Assembly (NCBI RefSeq): GCF_001571285.1
Contig: NZ_BCTM01000004.1
Span: 1-64,000 of the forward strand
Origin: Kluyvera cryocrescens NBRC 102467
GTDB taxonomy: Bacteria; Pseudomonadota; Gammaproteobacteria; Enterobacterales; Enterobacteriaceae
Direction of reading: 5' to 3'
DNA: 64,000 nucleotides
Shown: positions 15,337-24,500 of the stretch, piece after piece
Layout: each line of letters begins with the position of its first letter
Numbering within the stretch: position 1 is the stretch's first letter
Notes under the pieces: generated by a model
Databases searched by the model: none
The model's input: only the letters and a program-made list of their open reading frames with translations
What the model was told of the DNA's origin: nothing
Translations under genes and position numbers: made by a program

Positions 15337-18044
15337 GGCATGTTCTCTTGTTTCAATTGGCTGATAATCTGGCCAAGTTGGCGGTTATGTTCGAAGGAAA
15401 TATCCCGTGTGGCACTGTGGCCCGCGTTGTCCAGTACGACGCTCATCAACGCGGATAGCCAGTCACCCAGATAGGAGACGCCCGGCTGTGGTGCGACGGC
15501 GGCAAGTTGAGGTAATTCATCGTTAGTCAGCGGCGTCTGACGCATAAACACTTTATTTTTCTCGCCCACATAGCTGTTGGGAACTTTTTCTGGCGGTAGG
15601 GTGAGATAACCAAACCAAGCGATAAAATCACGTATTGTCAGTTGCGCCCGCAAAACCTGGCGCGCCATTAGGTGTTCGCGACGTGTTCCCGCTTGTTCCT
15701 GACCGGCAAGGGCGCGCTTCAATGTGCCTTCCAAATCCATACGCGTGGCTGCGGTGATAAGCTCTTCACTAAGTTGATTAATCAGTTCGCTGCTCATACC
15801 CAGTTGGCGCCACTGTGGCGTCTGCTGAGACAGATCTCGCAGGTGAGCCACCCACGCTTTAAAGGCCTGATGGGCGAAGTCATCATCCTGACCAATGCGT
15901 TCGTCCGTAGAGGTGGACGGTGCATCAACAACGGAAGCCTCAACGGGCGCAGCAGCAAAGGGATCGCTGGCAAAAGGGTTATCCCCGAACGGATTACTAC
16001 CAAACGGGCTCGCAGCAAAAGCGTTGGTTGCCGGGGTTTCGCTGTCGGATGGCGACTCCTGCTCGCGATCGCGAATACTCAGATAGATGTTATTGAGTTC
16101 CTGAGTCGGCAAATCGAGGCGGTCGATCATCTCTCCCATACTGTGAGAACACGCTGACAATCCCTGCCACAGCTCTTTGGCAATGGCCTGTTTTTTCACG
16201 ATCTGTCCGTCGCCGTCTTTTTCGTACCAGCGGCCAAGGCTTCGATCGCCCGTTTCCTGACGGCATTGCACAAGCTGTTGCTGTAAACGCTGAAGTTTGA
16301 AATCCAGGTGAGCGACACCGCGCAGAGCCTTAGTTAAACGCGCCATCCCGCCGTCGTTAAGTTCGAGCATGGCCTGCCAGGCCGCTTTCGGTTCGGCCAC
16401 GTGGCGAAGCACGTTTTTACCGCAGACAAAGGTGTTGCCCATGGTGTCGAGCACGTCGCGATAACGATCGGTAATCTCCACTTCCCGAAGTTGTTCCTGG
16501 CCGACGCTGCCTTCCAGTCTCAGGAAAGGGTTGTCGAGCCCCGGCTTGCGCACCAGGAAACAGTTGTTGAACGGCTGATTCGGACCCCACTGCTGAAGCC
16601 AGTCGTATTGTGAGAAACGCTCCAGTAAGGTCATGTGTAACATGCCTTCCCAGCCTTCTTTTAGCTGGCTTTCCGTGTGTTGCAGGCTGTTATTGATACG
16701 CATATCACACATGGTAATTGCCCAGAACAGCCCTGGTTTACTGCCACTGCGTTCTTCGGCGCTCTTACCCTGCGTTTTTTCAACCCAGCGGTTTAAGACC
16801 GGCCCTACATCGGCAACATCGCTTTGTTTGGCGGAACTGGCGCACACCACCAGCGCATTCATCTCCTGGTTATCGGTGTAGCGCTCAAACAGGTAAGCGA
16901 CTTTACCGCGCAGCAACAACTGCGAAATCGCATTAAGCCCATCGCGACCGGCTTCTTCCAGTGCGGTTATTTTGAGACGACCGCGATAGCCTGGGAAATC
17001 GAGCAGATCCACCTGCTCGACGACACTATTGGTTTCCACTTCTGCCAGCGGGAAAATCAGCTCGGTGGTTAATGCCGCCAGCTCGGCCTGGGTTAAGCTG
17101 GCGCTGCCAATTTGTTGTTCTTCTTTCCAGTAGCGGATCTCGACATTACGATCCTGACTGGAGCCCAGCCGGTTAAGGCTGTCTACGTTCATGATGCTGC
17201 CGCTGCTGTGGTCGGTCAGCGTCTCCAGAGGCGCAAATACCATCCGCGCATGATTGAGCTTCGCCAGGACATTGGCTAATGAACGGTAGGTTTCGGTGAG
17301 GGCGGGTTGCTCCCCCCACAGCAGTGAAAAGAGCTCTGCACGCTCATTAGGGCTTAATGTCGGCGCAATTTTCAATACCTGCGGCCAATACGCGTGTTCC
17401 AGCTTCTCAACGGACTTTTTAAAGGAGGCGTTCAGGTAATCCCATAAGGCGACAACATCTTCCTGACTGACGCCGTTATCGTGTTGGCTTTGCGCTGCAC
17501 GTTGCTGGAATGGGCGCAGGCGCTCTTCAACTCGGCTTTGGTCAAGCTGATAGCTCAATTGCTCATGGTTAAAGTCGTTAAACCAGGCATTCGCCAGAAT
17601 CTTAGCCAGGTCAATCTCACTGAACAGGCGTAGTGGGACCGGGTAACCAGCGGGCGCTGCCGGGGCCTGCCGGGTAAAACGAGTGACCAAACCGGTAGCC
17701 TCTTTACCGCCGCCTACCGGGTTAACTTCTTTGATAAAGTCGACGCGTCTTTCACCATACAGCGCTTCCAGCGAACCGTTGCTGCCAGCGGCCAGTGCTG
17801 AAATAAGATAGGATTTACCCGCCTGGGAAATACCGAAAAAGCCAACGGTCATTGGCGTTCTGGCGACCTGGGTCAGGCTATTGGCCAGGTTGCGCGTGCG
17901 CAGCAAACTCAGGTTAAGTTTGTCCGCTTCATTGTCCAGGCGACGTGATCCAGTACGTACATTATCGACCCAACCGAGCCCGTCCAGACATCCTTGAGCG
18001 ATAGCAGCCCAACCCTGAGTGAGAGATTTTTGCTCGCTATTCAT
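15330..18044 (-). CDS. srfC: SrfC, large P-loop GTPase-like protein
   Basis: 904 residues, known in Salmonella as a putative virulence protein in the srfABC set named for SsrB regulation. A P-loop GISQAGKS lies at residues 71-78. DLLDFPG fits a Walker B/G3 motif, and TMCDMRI may be a divergent G4, so it looks like a large dynamin-type or septin-like GTPase. It has no signal peptide or membrane helix. Between the GTPase part and the helical C-terminal domain is a short linker with the tripeptide xPF repeated every five residues (SPF 679, NPF 684, NPF 689, DPF 694). The start overlaps the srfB stop (TAATG) and the end overlaps the next gene, so the block is tightly coupled. Confidence 0.9.
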   Translation of the reverse strand: MNSEQKSLTQGWAAIAQGCLDGLGWVDNVRTGSRRLDNEADKLNLSLLRTRNLANSLTQVARTPMTVGFFGISQAGKSYLISALAAGSNGSLEALYGERRVDFIKEVNPVGGGKEATGLVTRFTRQAPAAPAGYPVPLRLFSEIDLAKILANAWFNDFNHEQLSYQLDQSRVEERLRPFQQRAAQSQHDNGVSQEDVVALWDYLNASFKKSVEKLEHAYWPQVLKIAPTLSPNERAELFSLLWGEQPALTETYRSLANVLAKLNHARMVFAPLETLTDHSSGSIMNVDSLNRLGSSQDRNVEIRYWKEEQQIGSASLTQAELAALTTELIFPLAEVETNSVVEQVDLLDFPGYRGRLKITALEEAGRDGLNAISQLLLRGKVAYLFERYTDNQEMNALVVCASSAKQSDVADVGPVLNRWVEKTQGKSAEERSGSKPGLFWAITMCDMRINNSLQHTESQLKEGWEGMLHMTLLERFSQYDWLQQWGPNQPFNNCFLVRKPGLDNPFLRLEGSVGQEQLREVEITDRYRDVLDTMGNTFVCGKNVLRHVAEPKAAWQAMLELNDGGMARLTKALRGVAHLDFKLQRLQQQLVQCRQETGDRSLGRWYEKDGDGQIVKKQAIAKELWQGLSACSHSMGEMIDRLDLPTQELNNIYLSIRDREQESPSDSETPATNAFAASPFGSNPFGDNPFASDPFAAAPVEASVVDAPSTSTDERIGQDDDFAHQAFKAWVAHLRDLSQQTPQWRQLGMSSELINQLSEELITAATRMDLEGTLKRALAGQEQAGTRREHLMARQVLRAQLTIRDFIAWFGYLTLPPEKVPNSYVGEKNKVFMRQTPLTNDELPQLAAVAPQPGVSYLGDWLSALMSVVLDNAGHSATRDISFEHNRQLGQIISQLKQENMPC

Positions 18045-21000
18045 TATTTTTTAACGCTCCCGCTGTCGAGCCAGTGTCGGCTATCAATGAGCCCGGTATC
18101 AGGCATGGTATTGAGTTCAAGATCTAAATCACGTTTGCTAAATGACTTATCGGTGTTACTGCTGACATCGGCGATCGTCAGACGATCGCTAATCAACCCG
18201 AGTTGACGAGCCCGCTTGCCTTTATCGATAGTCAGTCGGACTTTGAGGTACGGAGAACCGTTATCCGCGGACAAAGCGGCTGAGAATTTTTTACGTCCTT
18301 CATCGCTAAAGCGCAGGGTATAAAGCGGAGCCGCAGCCCAGCGTTCAGCATCCAGTTGGCGATAACCTAATCGCAGATCGCCGCGCATAATGATGCTCTG
18401 CGTGGTTTTTTCACCATTTTCATCGGTGATGGCTGGCAGTTTTATCTGACCATTTTCCGATTCGATATGGCGATAAACGATGTCGGCATCGCGAATCAGG
18501 TTGTCCATATCAATGGTGCCAACATGGCGAATCGTTGAATACGGCTTCAGCGCTGAGGTGCGGAAATGGAAATTGGGGATGCTGTGGTTCGCGCATAGCT
18601 GCGTCAGCATGGCACCCACGGAAGCCGTACTTTTCGGATCGTCGATATGGCCGTTTTTATGGAAAGGATACCAGGTGCCGGTTTGATAACCATGCAGCGG
18701 TAAAATCCGTCCCGGGGGTAACGGCAGGTTGCGGCGAATAATCGCCTGAATCCCCGGTAGCTGCGATGGACGTCCGGTCAGCAGCAGCAGATCGCAATGG
18801 TAATAGGACAGCACTTCACAGAGTGCGGTGAGGACTTTATCAATGTTGAACTTACCAGCGCAGAGATCGCCATGTAGTTTGGTCAGCGGCAGATTGAGCA
18901 TGATATCCGCCAGTTTGAAATCGGTTGGTCCGCCGGCTTTCTGTACTTCACGGCGAACAAATCCCTCTACTTCATCACGAATACAGCCTACCGGCAGTAG
19001 CTCACCAACACGCTGATTGATAAGAATATGGGTTTGTTCATCCAGCGGATCGTATTGCTCGTATTTGCCCAAAATATGTAAAGCGAGCGGGACGAAAAGC
19101 TGCAGGCTGAGTTGCTGGCGGAGTACGGCTTCGGCAGCGCTAATATTCTGCGAACCGCACAGTTGAGACATCAGCGTTTCAACGGACATAACGCCAGCTT
19201 CACGCAGTGCCAGTTCTAAAGCAGGCAGGATATATGACTGAATCACATCCAGCAGAATATCGTCGCCTGCTATTTTAAAGCTGTCGCGAAAACGCTGGTG
19301 GGGGATGATATGCACGTTCGCGCCGCCGCCGGCAAGACCATTACGATCGAGACGGTAATCGGTGATCACCAGATCGGTCGTTCCGCCGCCGATGTCGATT
19401 GAAGCAATGGTGATGCTTTCACGGTTGTCGCGATCGGCTCGGCCAATGGCATTGAAAAACTCCTCCGGGTGACCGGCAAAGTTCTGATTAATCTCGGTGT
19501 AGAGGTAGACCAACTGCGCGCAAGAGGCTTCATCCCATTCAACTCTGATTTTAGGCAGTGGAATTTTGATGCTGCCCTGAGTGTGATCCTCTTGCTCGTC
19601 TTCGTACGGATCGTTCTCGCCGTTGTGCCAGCGCAGTGATTTCCATACCAGGCCGACGGCCTGACGCATCCGCTCATCAAGCACGCAGCGTTCGGCCATT
19701 GGCATACCGGGCGGAACGGTGAGAATGATATGGCGCAGTTGGCGCGGGATACCTGCATGACCCTGACGGATGCGCTGTTCCGGGCTGTTGATTTGGCTAA
19801 TGGCCTGGGTCAGTACTTCCGCCAGCATGAAGGTCATCAGCGAGCTACGTGAGTAGCGCGGCGTAAAGACCGGGATGCGATCCATTTCATCTTCAATGGT
19901 GTGCAGCGCTTCGCCCCTTTCATCGATCAGATTGGCAAACGGGGCCGCGGTGGCGAGTGGATTGCTGTCTTGCACATAGCTGCCGTTGAAACGCCAGCCC
20001 TGACCATAAAATTTCTCATCCCAAAGATAGCGTTTAGGGCTAGATAAACCGGTTGATCCTTCGCTGCCTTTACGACGCGCGGCTAAACGGCTGGCTTCGC
20101 CGCCAATCCGGGCGATAGTGGGCCATTGGAATGCGTCGTGGCGCCCGCTGCGCACAGAGCAGTGATCTTTACCAAAGAAGGCCTGGGAAAATTCGACCCG
20201 GCTTTCGAAAGGCTCGGTATAGACATGCTCCGGCGCGCTGAGATCGCGGAGTTTCAGCACATAGTTGTGCCTCATGCCTGAGCCTGACTGCCCATGATCT
20301 TCAATCAGAATGCCGCAGGTTCGTGAATTACCGACATCAAGAATCAGGTCAACGGCAATCGGTTTGATGGCGTTGGTTTCCCGATTAGCAATGACTCTGA
20401 ATTGTGGCAACTCAATAACAGGAGCCGTCTGGCTTTGCAGACCTTCGACTGGAATCGCCATCAATGAAAGAAGATTGAGGTAATGTGCCAGTGGATACTG
20501 TTGGCTAAGTTCTTGCTCTCGCTCGTCGATATCCCGACCTTTGCTCGCCTCTTTGAAAACCTCTTTGAGCCAGTCCGTTATCCAATCCTGAGTGAGATAC
20601 CAGTTAAGAGCATAGGTTGCCGTTGCGACGGAGAAGGTCGCACCGGCATTCACATCTTCCTGATTCGGACTAAGGTCGGCGGCTGCCTGCTGTTTGGCCA
20701 TGATGCGGGTATCGATAGCCAGCGTCATGCGATGGCTATGCCCATCCATATCGGGCTCAGGCAGTTTGACTAAACGAAAACGCGCCCAGTTTAGAGGCCC
20801 TTCTTGATAGACATTTGGGGGGCTAAAACGCAGCAGGGGAAGCGGTAGCCATACACCATCAAACAGCTTAAGGCTCTGCTCCACGGGAATATCGTACTGG
20901 CTTTTGGCCTTCTCAATATTATCGGGGGTGGGCTGATAGAAATAGTAATCGCGCTGCTCGTTATAGATTAAACGGGTCAGTACACCGTTTGCTAATTTGA

Positions 21001-21112
21001 CAAACTCACCAGCGGGCAGGCGACCAAGGGACAAACCAAAATCCATAAACTGGATCCCGGAGTCACCCACCAGGGTAATTTGACGATCAAAAGATACAAT
21101 CTCAGGCAACAT
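18044..21112 (-). CDS. srfB: SrfB, actin/Hsp70-fold ATPase-like protein
   Basis: 1,022 residues, the family's usual size. It shows the signature blocks of the actin/Hsp70 ATPase fold: a first phosphate loop LILDVGNSRTCG (near residue 255), a second DIGGGTTDLVITDY (near 572), and an adenosine-type block LLTGRPSQLPG (near 775). It should bind ATP in the cytoplasm, as there is no signal peptide or membrane segment. SrfA, SrfB and SrfC are always found together in enterobacteria as far as I know. They are described as virulence-associated or cytotoxic, but the mechanism is unclear. Here srfB starts 17 bases after srfA and overlaps srfC by one base. The size and the GTPase partner suggest a cytoplasmic motor or scaffold. 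Confidence 0.92.
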   Translation of the reverse strand: MLPEIVSFDRQITLVGDSGIQFMDFGLSLGRLPAGEFVKLANGVLTRLIYNEQRDYYFYQPTPDNIEKAKSQYDIPVEQSLKLFDGVWLPLPLLRFSPPNVYQEGPLNWARFRLVKLPEPDMDGHSHRMTLAIDTRIMAKQQAAADLSPNQEDVNAGATFSVATATYALNWYLTQDWITDWLKEVFKEASKGRDIDEREQELSQQYPLAHYLNLLSLMAIPVEGLQSQTAPVIELPQFRVIANRETNAIKPIAVDLILDVGNSRTCGILIEDHGQSGSGMRHNYVLKLRDLSAPEHVYTEPFESRVEFSQAFFGKDHCSVRSGRHDAFQWPTIARIGGEASRLAARRKGSEGSTGLSSPKRYLWDEKFYGQGWRFNGSYVQDSNPLATAAPFANLIDERGEALHTIEDEMDRIPVFTPRYSRSSLMTFMLAEVLTQAISQINSPEQRIRQGHAGIPRQLRHIILTVPPGMPMAERCVLDERMRQAVGLVWKSLRWHNGENDPYEDEQEDHTQGSIKIPLPKIRVEWDEASCAQLVYLYTEINQNFAGHPEEFFNAIGRADRDNRESITIASIDIGGGTTDLVITDYRLDRNGLAGGGANVHIIPHQRFRDSFKIAGDDILLDVIQSYILPALELALREAGVMSVETLMSQLCGSQNISAAEAVLRQQLSLQLFVPLALHILGKYEQYDPLDEQTHILINQRVGELLPVGCIRDEVEGFVRREVQKAGGPTDFKLADIMLNLPLTKLHGDLCAGKFNIDKVLTALCEVLSYYHCDLLLLTGRPSQLPGIQAIIRRNLPLPPGRILPLHGYQTGTWYPFHKNGHIDDPKSTASVGAMLTQLCANHSIPNFHFRTSALKPYSTIRHVGTIDMDNLIRDADIVYRHIESENGQIKLPAITDENGEKTTQSIIMRGDLRLGYRQLDAERWAAAPLYTLRFSDEGRKKFSAALSADNGSPYLKVRLTIDKGKRARQLGLISDRLTIADVSSNTDKSFSKRDLDLELNTMPDTGLIDSRHWLDSGSVKK

Positions 21113-21129
21113 AGTTATCTCGTCCCTGT

Positions 21130-22635
21130 TCAGGAATTAGGTTGAAGCATACGAATAGGGAAAGTTTTTTCCCCGTCGTTGCTGCCAATACAATCGGCAT
21201 GGCCGGCAGCAGGTGATTTGCACTCGATTGTCGGCACAATAAAGTTAGAGCCGTCGCTACATTTCATCTGCTCAGGATTGGTAATGCTCAGTGCACCTTG
21301 CTGCACATGGCCACTCGCGGCGCCGCGGCAGGTGACGCCGCTTGACTGGCGAACGCTGACGCTGCCATTGCCTTGGGCAAAGTTATATTGCAATTGCAAA
21401 GGACGCCCGGTGAGCTTGTCCTGAATCCCGCCATTTACCCGCCACTCGCCGTTAAGAAACTGCGCTGGGCCATCGGGGAGAGAAGTGGGAAGGGTCAGCG
21501 GTTCGCCCTGCTGAGTGGACGGAAGCGGCGGTGCGGTGACGGGCTCAATGCCAGGGGGTGTTTGAGTTTCAGCATCGCCGGGGACGGCTGGAGGAACCGG
21601 GGCTGACGATTGCTCAGCGCGGGCCTCATTCGCGGCATCCGTGGCATTAGCGTCGCTGGTGCCCGGCTTTGACAGCGCGTTATCACCGCTGGCCTCTGCG
21701 TCTGTTGCACCGGCTGGTGAAATACCTGGCGGTGTTGGCTCCAGTGCGCGAGGTGTATTCACGGCTGTGCCTTCCACAACGCCAGGGGCGATATGCGTGC
21801 CCGTGACGGTTTCTGTACCCGTTCGTGAAACCGGGGGGGTGACATCAGGAGCGCTGACCAGTGGACGCTCCACGGCCGGGTCCGCCACGACGGCGGTTTT
21901 ATCCGCGGAGACGGCGGGCAGGCCGGGCAGTGAGAGTGACGGTACGCATCCACGAAGCAATCCCAATAACAACGCCAGTAATAGCAAAGCCAGCAGCAAC
22001 CATAACAGCCAGCGCCAGCCCCAGCGGCGAGTACGAACCACGTTCTCGACAACAGGCGCGGCGACGGGCGCCACGGTTTGTTCTGTTTGTGCCAGCGGGG
22101 CTGCAGCGGCAAGGGATGATGTGGGTACCGAGGAGGGACTTAACCAATGCATCGGGTTGCGCTGCTCGCCCTCTGGATGGACAAACCCCCAAAAAGTAAT
22201 GACCAAAATCCCGTTCACGAGGTAAACAAACTCGTAATCAGGGAAATGTGTCACCGATTTGAGTAACTGGGCAAAGACCCGACGATCGCCACCGCTTCCG
22301 CTTTGTTCAGCATTAAGCAACTGCTCGCTAAGCGACTGCACCGCCATTTGAAACTCATTAAACTGCTGGCGCGCCGATTCCCGCTCCGTCTCGCTTGCAC
22401 CACTCCACGGAATAACATCGCCTGGGAAGCTGCTATACCAGTCGGTTCTGTCGCCTCCCTGATCGTTTTGCGGAATGGCTAAATGGCGGGCCAGATCGCG
22501 TCCTGCATCAAGGCGGTATATGGCTTCACGCAGCTGGAAAGCCATCTTGAAAACCGGATAGCCAGTCTCACCCAAAGCCTTAAATGAGGAGTTATGCCCG
22601 GTACGCAGCAGTGGTCCCTGAATCGAATTTCGCAT
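21130..22635 (-). CDS. srfA: SrfA, single-span membrane protein with Pro/Thr-rich periplasmic linker
   Basis: 501 residues. A cytoplasmic domain of about 170 residues comes first, then a strongly hydrophobic helix preceded by arginines (RRWGWRWLLWLLLALLLL, about 204-226). A long low-complexity stretch rich in Pro, Thr, Ala and Glu (about 240-400) follows, and a small periplasmic C-terminal domain has four cysteines (VTCRG, MKCSD, IECKS, ADCIG). This is a bitopic N-in/C-out protein linking cytoplasm and periplasm. It is the first of the srfABC genes and overlaps none. The TerD-like gene lies 50 bases upstream and shares the same plan of N-domain, helix and periplasmic domain, so the two may be partners. 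Confidence 0.88.
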   Translation of the reverse strand: MRNSIQGPLLRTGHNSSFKALGETGYPVFKMAFQLREAIYRLDAGRDLARHLAIPQNDQGGDRTDWYSSFPGDVIPWSGASETERESARQQFNEFQMAVQSLSEQLLNAEQSGSGGDRRVFAQLLKSVTHFPDYEFVYLVNGILVITFWGFVHPEGEQRNPMHWLSPSSVPTSSLAAAAPLAQTEQTVAPVAAPVVENVVRTRRWGWRWLLWLLLALLLLALLLGLLRGCVPSLSLPGLPAVSADKTAVVADPAVERPLVSAPDVTPPVSRTGTETVTGTHIAPGVVEGTAVNTPRALEPTPPGISPAGATDAEASGDNALSKPGTSDANATDAANEARAEQSSAPVPPAVPGDAETQTPPGIEPVTAPPLPSTQQGEPLTLPTSLPDGPAQFLNGEWRVNGGIQDKLTGRPLQLQYNFAQGNGSVSVRQSSGVTCRGAASGHVQQGALSITNPEQMKCSDGSNFIVPTIECKSPAAGHADCIGSNDGEKTFPIRMLQPNS

Positions 22636-22685
22636 TATCTAAACCTTTAAAGGCTGTGATTTAACAAAAGCCACAGTGATGCAGG

Positions 22686-23810
22686 CTAATTTTTGCTCGC
22701 GCCAGGCGTCCATTCAAAACCCCAGCCATAGTGTTTATCCAGCGACTCCCTGTCGGGGAAGAAACTGTCAAGACGCTCAACTTTGATATTGCCATCGACG
22801 TTTTTAAGTCTGGCGATTGCCGCGACGTTATTGCGCTGATTGCCATCAGTGAGCGTGGATTTAATCGCAGGTTGATCGGGAACGTAGACCGTGATGGTGG
22901 CATCCGTTCCTTGCCAGTTATCGGCACCGCCGTAAATGAAGCTATAAATGAGGACTTCATCTATGTCCTGCCAGTGGCTGCCGTTAATGAAAAGCCATTC
23001 CCCATCCTGGTCATTGCCTTCACGGAGATCTTTTTGCAGCAGCATATAAGGGGGCTTGTCATAGTCCCCGAGGAACTTACTCAGCGCCTCGGCGCCGCTT
23101 ATCTTGCCGTTTTTAAAACGAATGAAGGCGGCGATATCGAGGTCGATAGGCTCACGGTGATTGCCCTGTTGCCAGGTGAGGTTAATTTTGATTCGCCCGA
23201 AATCCTTGCGCTTCACGAGATTGATACTGGGATTTGCATGGGTTAATTCGGTGCTGGCCGGCGTGACGACGGGGGGCACCACGGTAGAGCGATGTGCAAA
23301 CCACCACCAGGCACAGGCAAGAAGCAGCAACAACAGCAACAGTGCGAACAGCCACGGCAGATAACGTCGCCACCATGGGGTAGAAACCACTGGAGGCGGC
23401 GCGGCTTTATTGACAATCGCCCAGTTGATTAACACCGGTTCACCGCCCACGCTAAAGCAGCTAAGGTCGCCTGAATGGGTTAACAGCGTTTGTAAGGCGT
23501 GCGCCGAATCCTCTTCGCCACGGGCGGCCAGTAGGCCGATAAGCCCCGACAGAATATCCTGATACTGTTGACGTTTACCTTGTACGGAGAGCTGTTCCGC
23601 TTCGCTCAAAGCCGAAAAGGGTTTAGCCAGACCCTGGCGTTCAGTCCACCATTCCAGGTGACCTTCTGAACTGCGACGAGCCGTGGCATAGAGCAGGGCC
23701 AGAGACGGAGGAAGATGACGGTGAATGATGGCAACCGTCTCTTGATAGATTGTCAGAGTTGCTTCATCAATAGGCGCAGCAGTTGTTAATCGTTGCATAA
23801 CCAAAATCAT
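22686..23810 (-). CDS. Membrane protein with C-terminal TerD-like domain
   Basis: 374 residues. The first 140 are helical and resemble the cytoplasmic end of SrfA in kind. A helix of about 25 residues (WWRRYLPWLFALLLLLLL) lies near 148-172. The C-terminal 180 residues follow the TerD order: a beta strand INLTWQ, then IDLDIAAF, then GNDQDGEWLFINGSHWQDIDEVLIY, a late strand ATITVYVPD, and the closing YGWGFEWTPG. TerD proteins of stress and tellurite operons bind calcium and usually sit in the cytoplasm; here the domain would face the periplasm. The match is by eye and remote. The start is uncertain: ATG at 23810, or 23798 four codons in, neither with a strong ribosome site. Confidence 0.72.
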   Translation of the reverse strand: MILVMQRLTTAAPIDEATLTIYQETVAIIHRHLPPSLALLYATARRSSEGHLEWWTERQGLAKPFSALSEAEQLSVQGKRQQYQDILSGLIGLLAARGEEDSAHALQTLLTHSGDLSCFSVGGEPVLINWAIVNKAAPPPVVSTPWWRRYLPWLFALLLLLLLLACAWWWFAHRSTVVPPVVTPASTELTHANPSINLVKRKDFGRIKINLTWQQGNHREPIDLDIAAFIRFKNGKISGAEALSKFLGDYDKPPYMLLQKDLREGNDQDGEWLFINGSHWQDIDEVLIYSFIYGGADNWQGTDATITVYVPDQPAIKSTLTDGNQRNNVAAIARLKNVDGNIKVERLDSFFPDRESLDKHYGWGFEWTPGASKN

Positions 23811-23928
23811 TGTAATTGTTAATGATATGCGTGGTATGCGTACAAGCGCATATCAGCAAGCTAGCGCGGTCCTCTTCCGCGCGCGGATAAAAGTGGCAAC
23901 TGTATTTCATGCCACTTTTACGAGCGCT

Positions 23929-24411
23929 TTAGCGAAGGGTATTGGCTTCCTCAAGAATTTTTATTTTCTGCTTGGCTTCCGCAACTTTCTTTTCGATTGC
24001 CGTAATTTCACTGGAACTGGTGGCTGTCTGAGACTGTCTCTGTAGCTCCTGCAATCGCTTTATTTCCTGCTGACGCTCAGTGCTTTTTATTTTGCTGGAT
24101 TTGAGTTGTGCGAGAGTCTGCGACAGGTCAGAGCGCACGGCGTTTAACCTTGCTTGTTCATCTGCCAGTTTTTGATTTACGTTTTGCTGCCTGTTTTGGG
24201 TATAGGACTGCTGCTGTTTTGCTGACTCATTTTCATATTGGCTGAGTCGAACCTGTTGTTCTTTTTGATTGACCTGCTGGCGATAGCCACCGGAAGTCGC
24301 GCAGCTCAGCTTCGTTATAAAGCTCGGGTCCTGTGCATGTAAATCACAGTCCTGCGGTGACGTGGTACAACCGGTTAGCGCGAGAGAGGCGAGAATTAAG
24401 TATTTTCTCAT
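23929..24411 (-). CDS. Coiled-coil lipoprotein
   Basis: 160 residues from the ATG at 24411, which places the signal sequence MRKYLILASLALTGC correctly. LTGC is a lipobox, so the mature protein starts at Cys15 and is lipid-anchored, probably in the outer membrane because the next residues are Thr-Thr rather than Asp. Two further cysteines (DCDLH, KLSCATS) follow. The rest, about residues 50-160, is a nearly continuous Gln/Lys/Glu-rich coiled coil. It is transcribed toward srfA, 118 bases upstream of the TerD-like gene. By position it could be the TagQ-like lipoprotein of the assembly, though it shows no sequence likeness I can claim. Confidence 0.75.
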   Translation of the reverse strand: MRKYLILASLALTGCTTSPQDCDLHAQDPSFITKLSCATSGGYRQQVNQKEQQVRLSQYENESAKQQQSYTQNRQQNVNQKLADEQARLNAVRSDLSQTLAQLKSSKIKSTERQQEIKRLQELQRQSQTATSSSEITAIEKKVAEAKQKIKILEEANTLR

Positions 24412-24500
24412 CAAATAGTCCATCAATAGAGTCAAAAAATGAGGCTTTATAAGAAAAAGCCGTCTGAAAAAAGGCCGATAATCTTATCGGCCGAAAGTTG

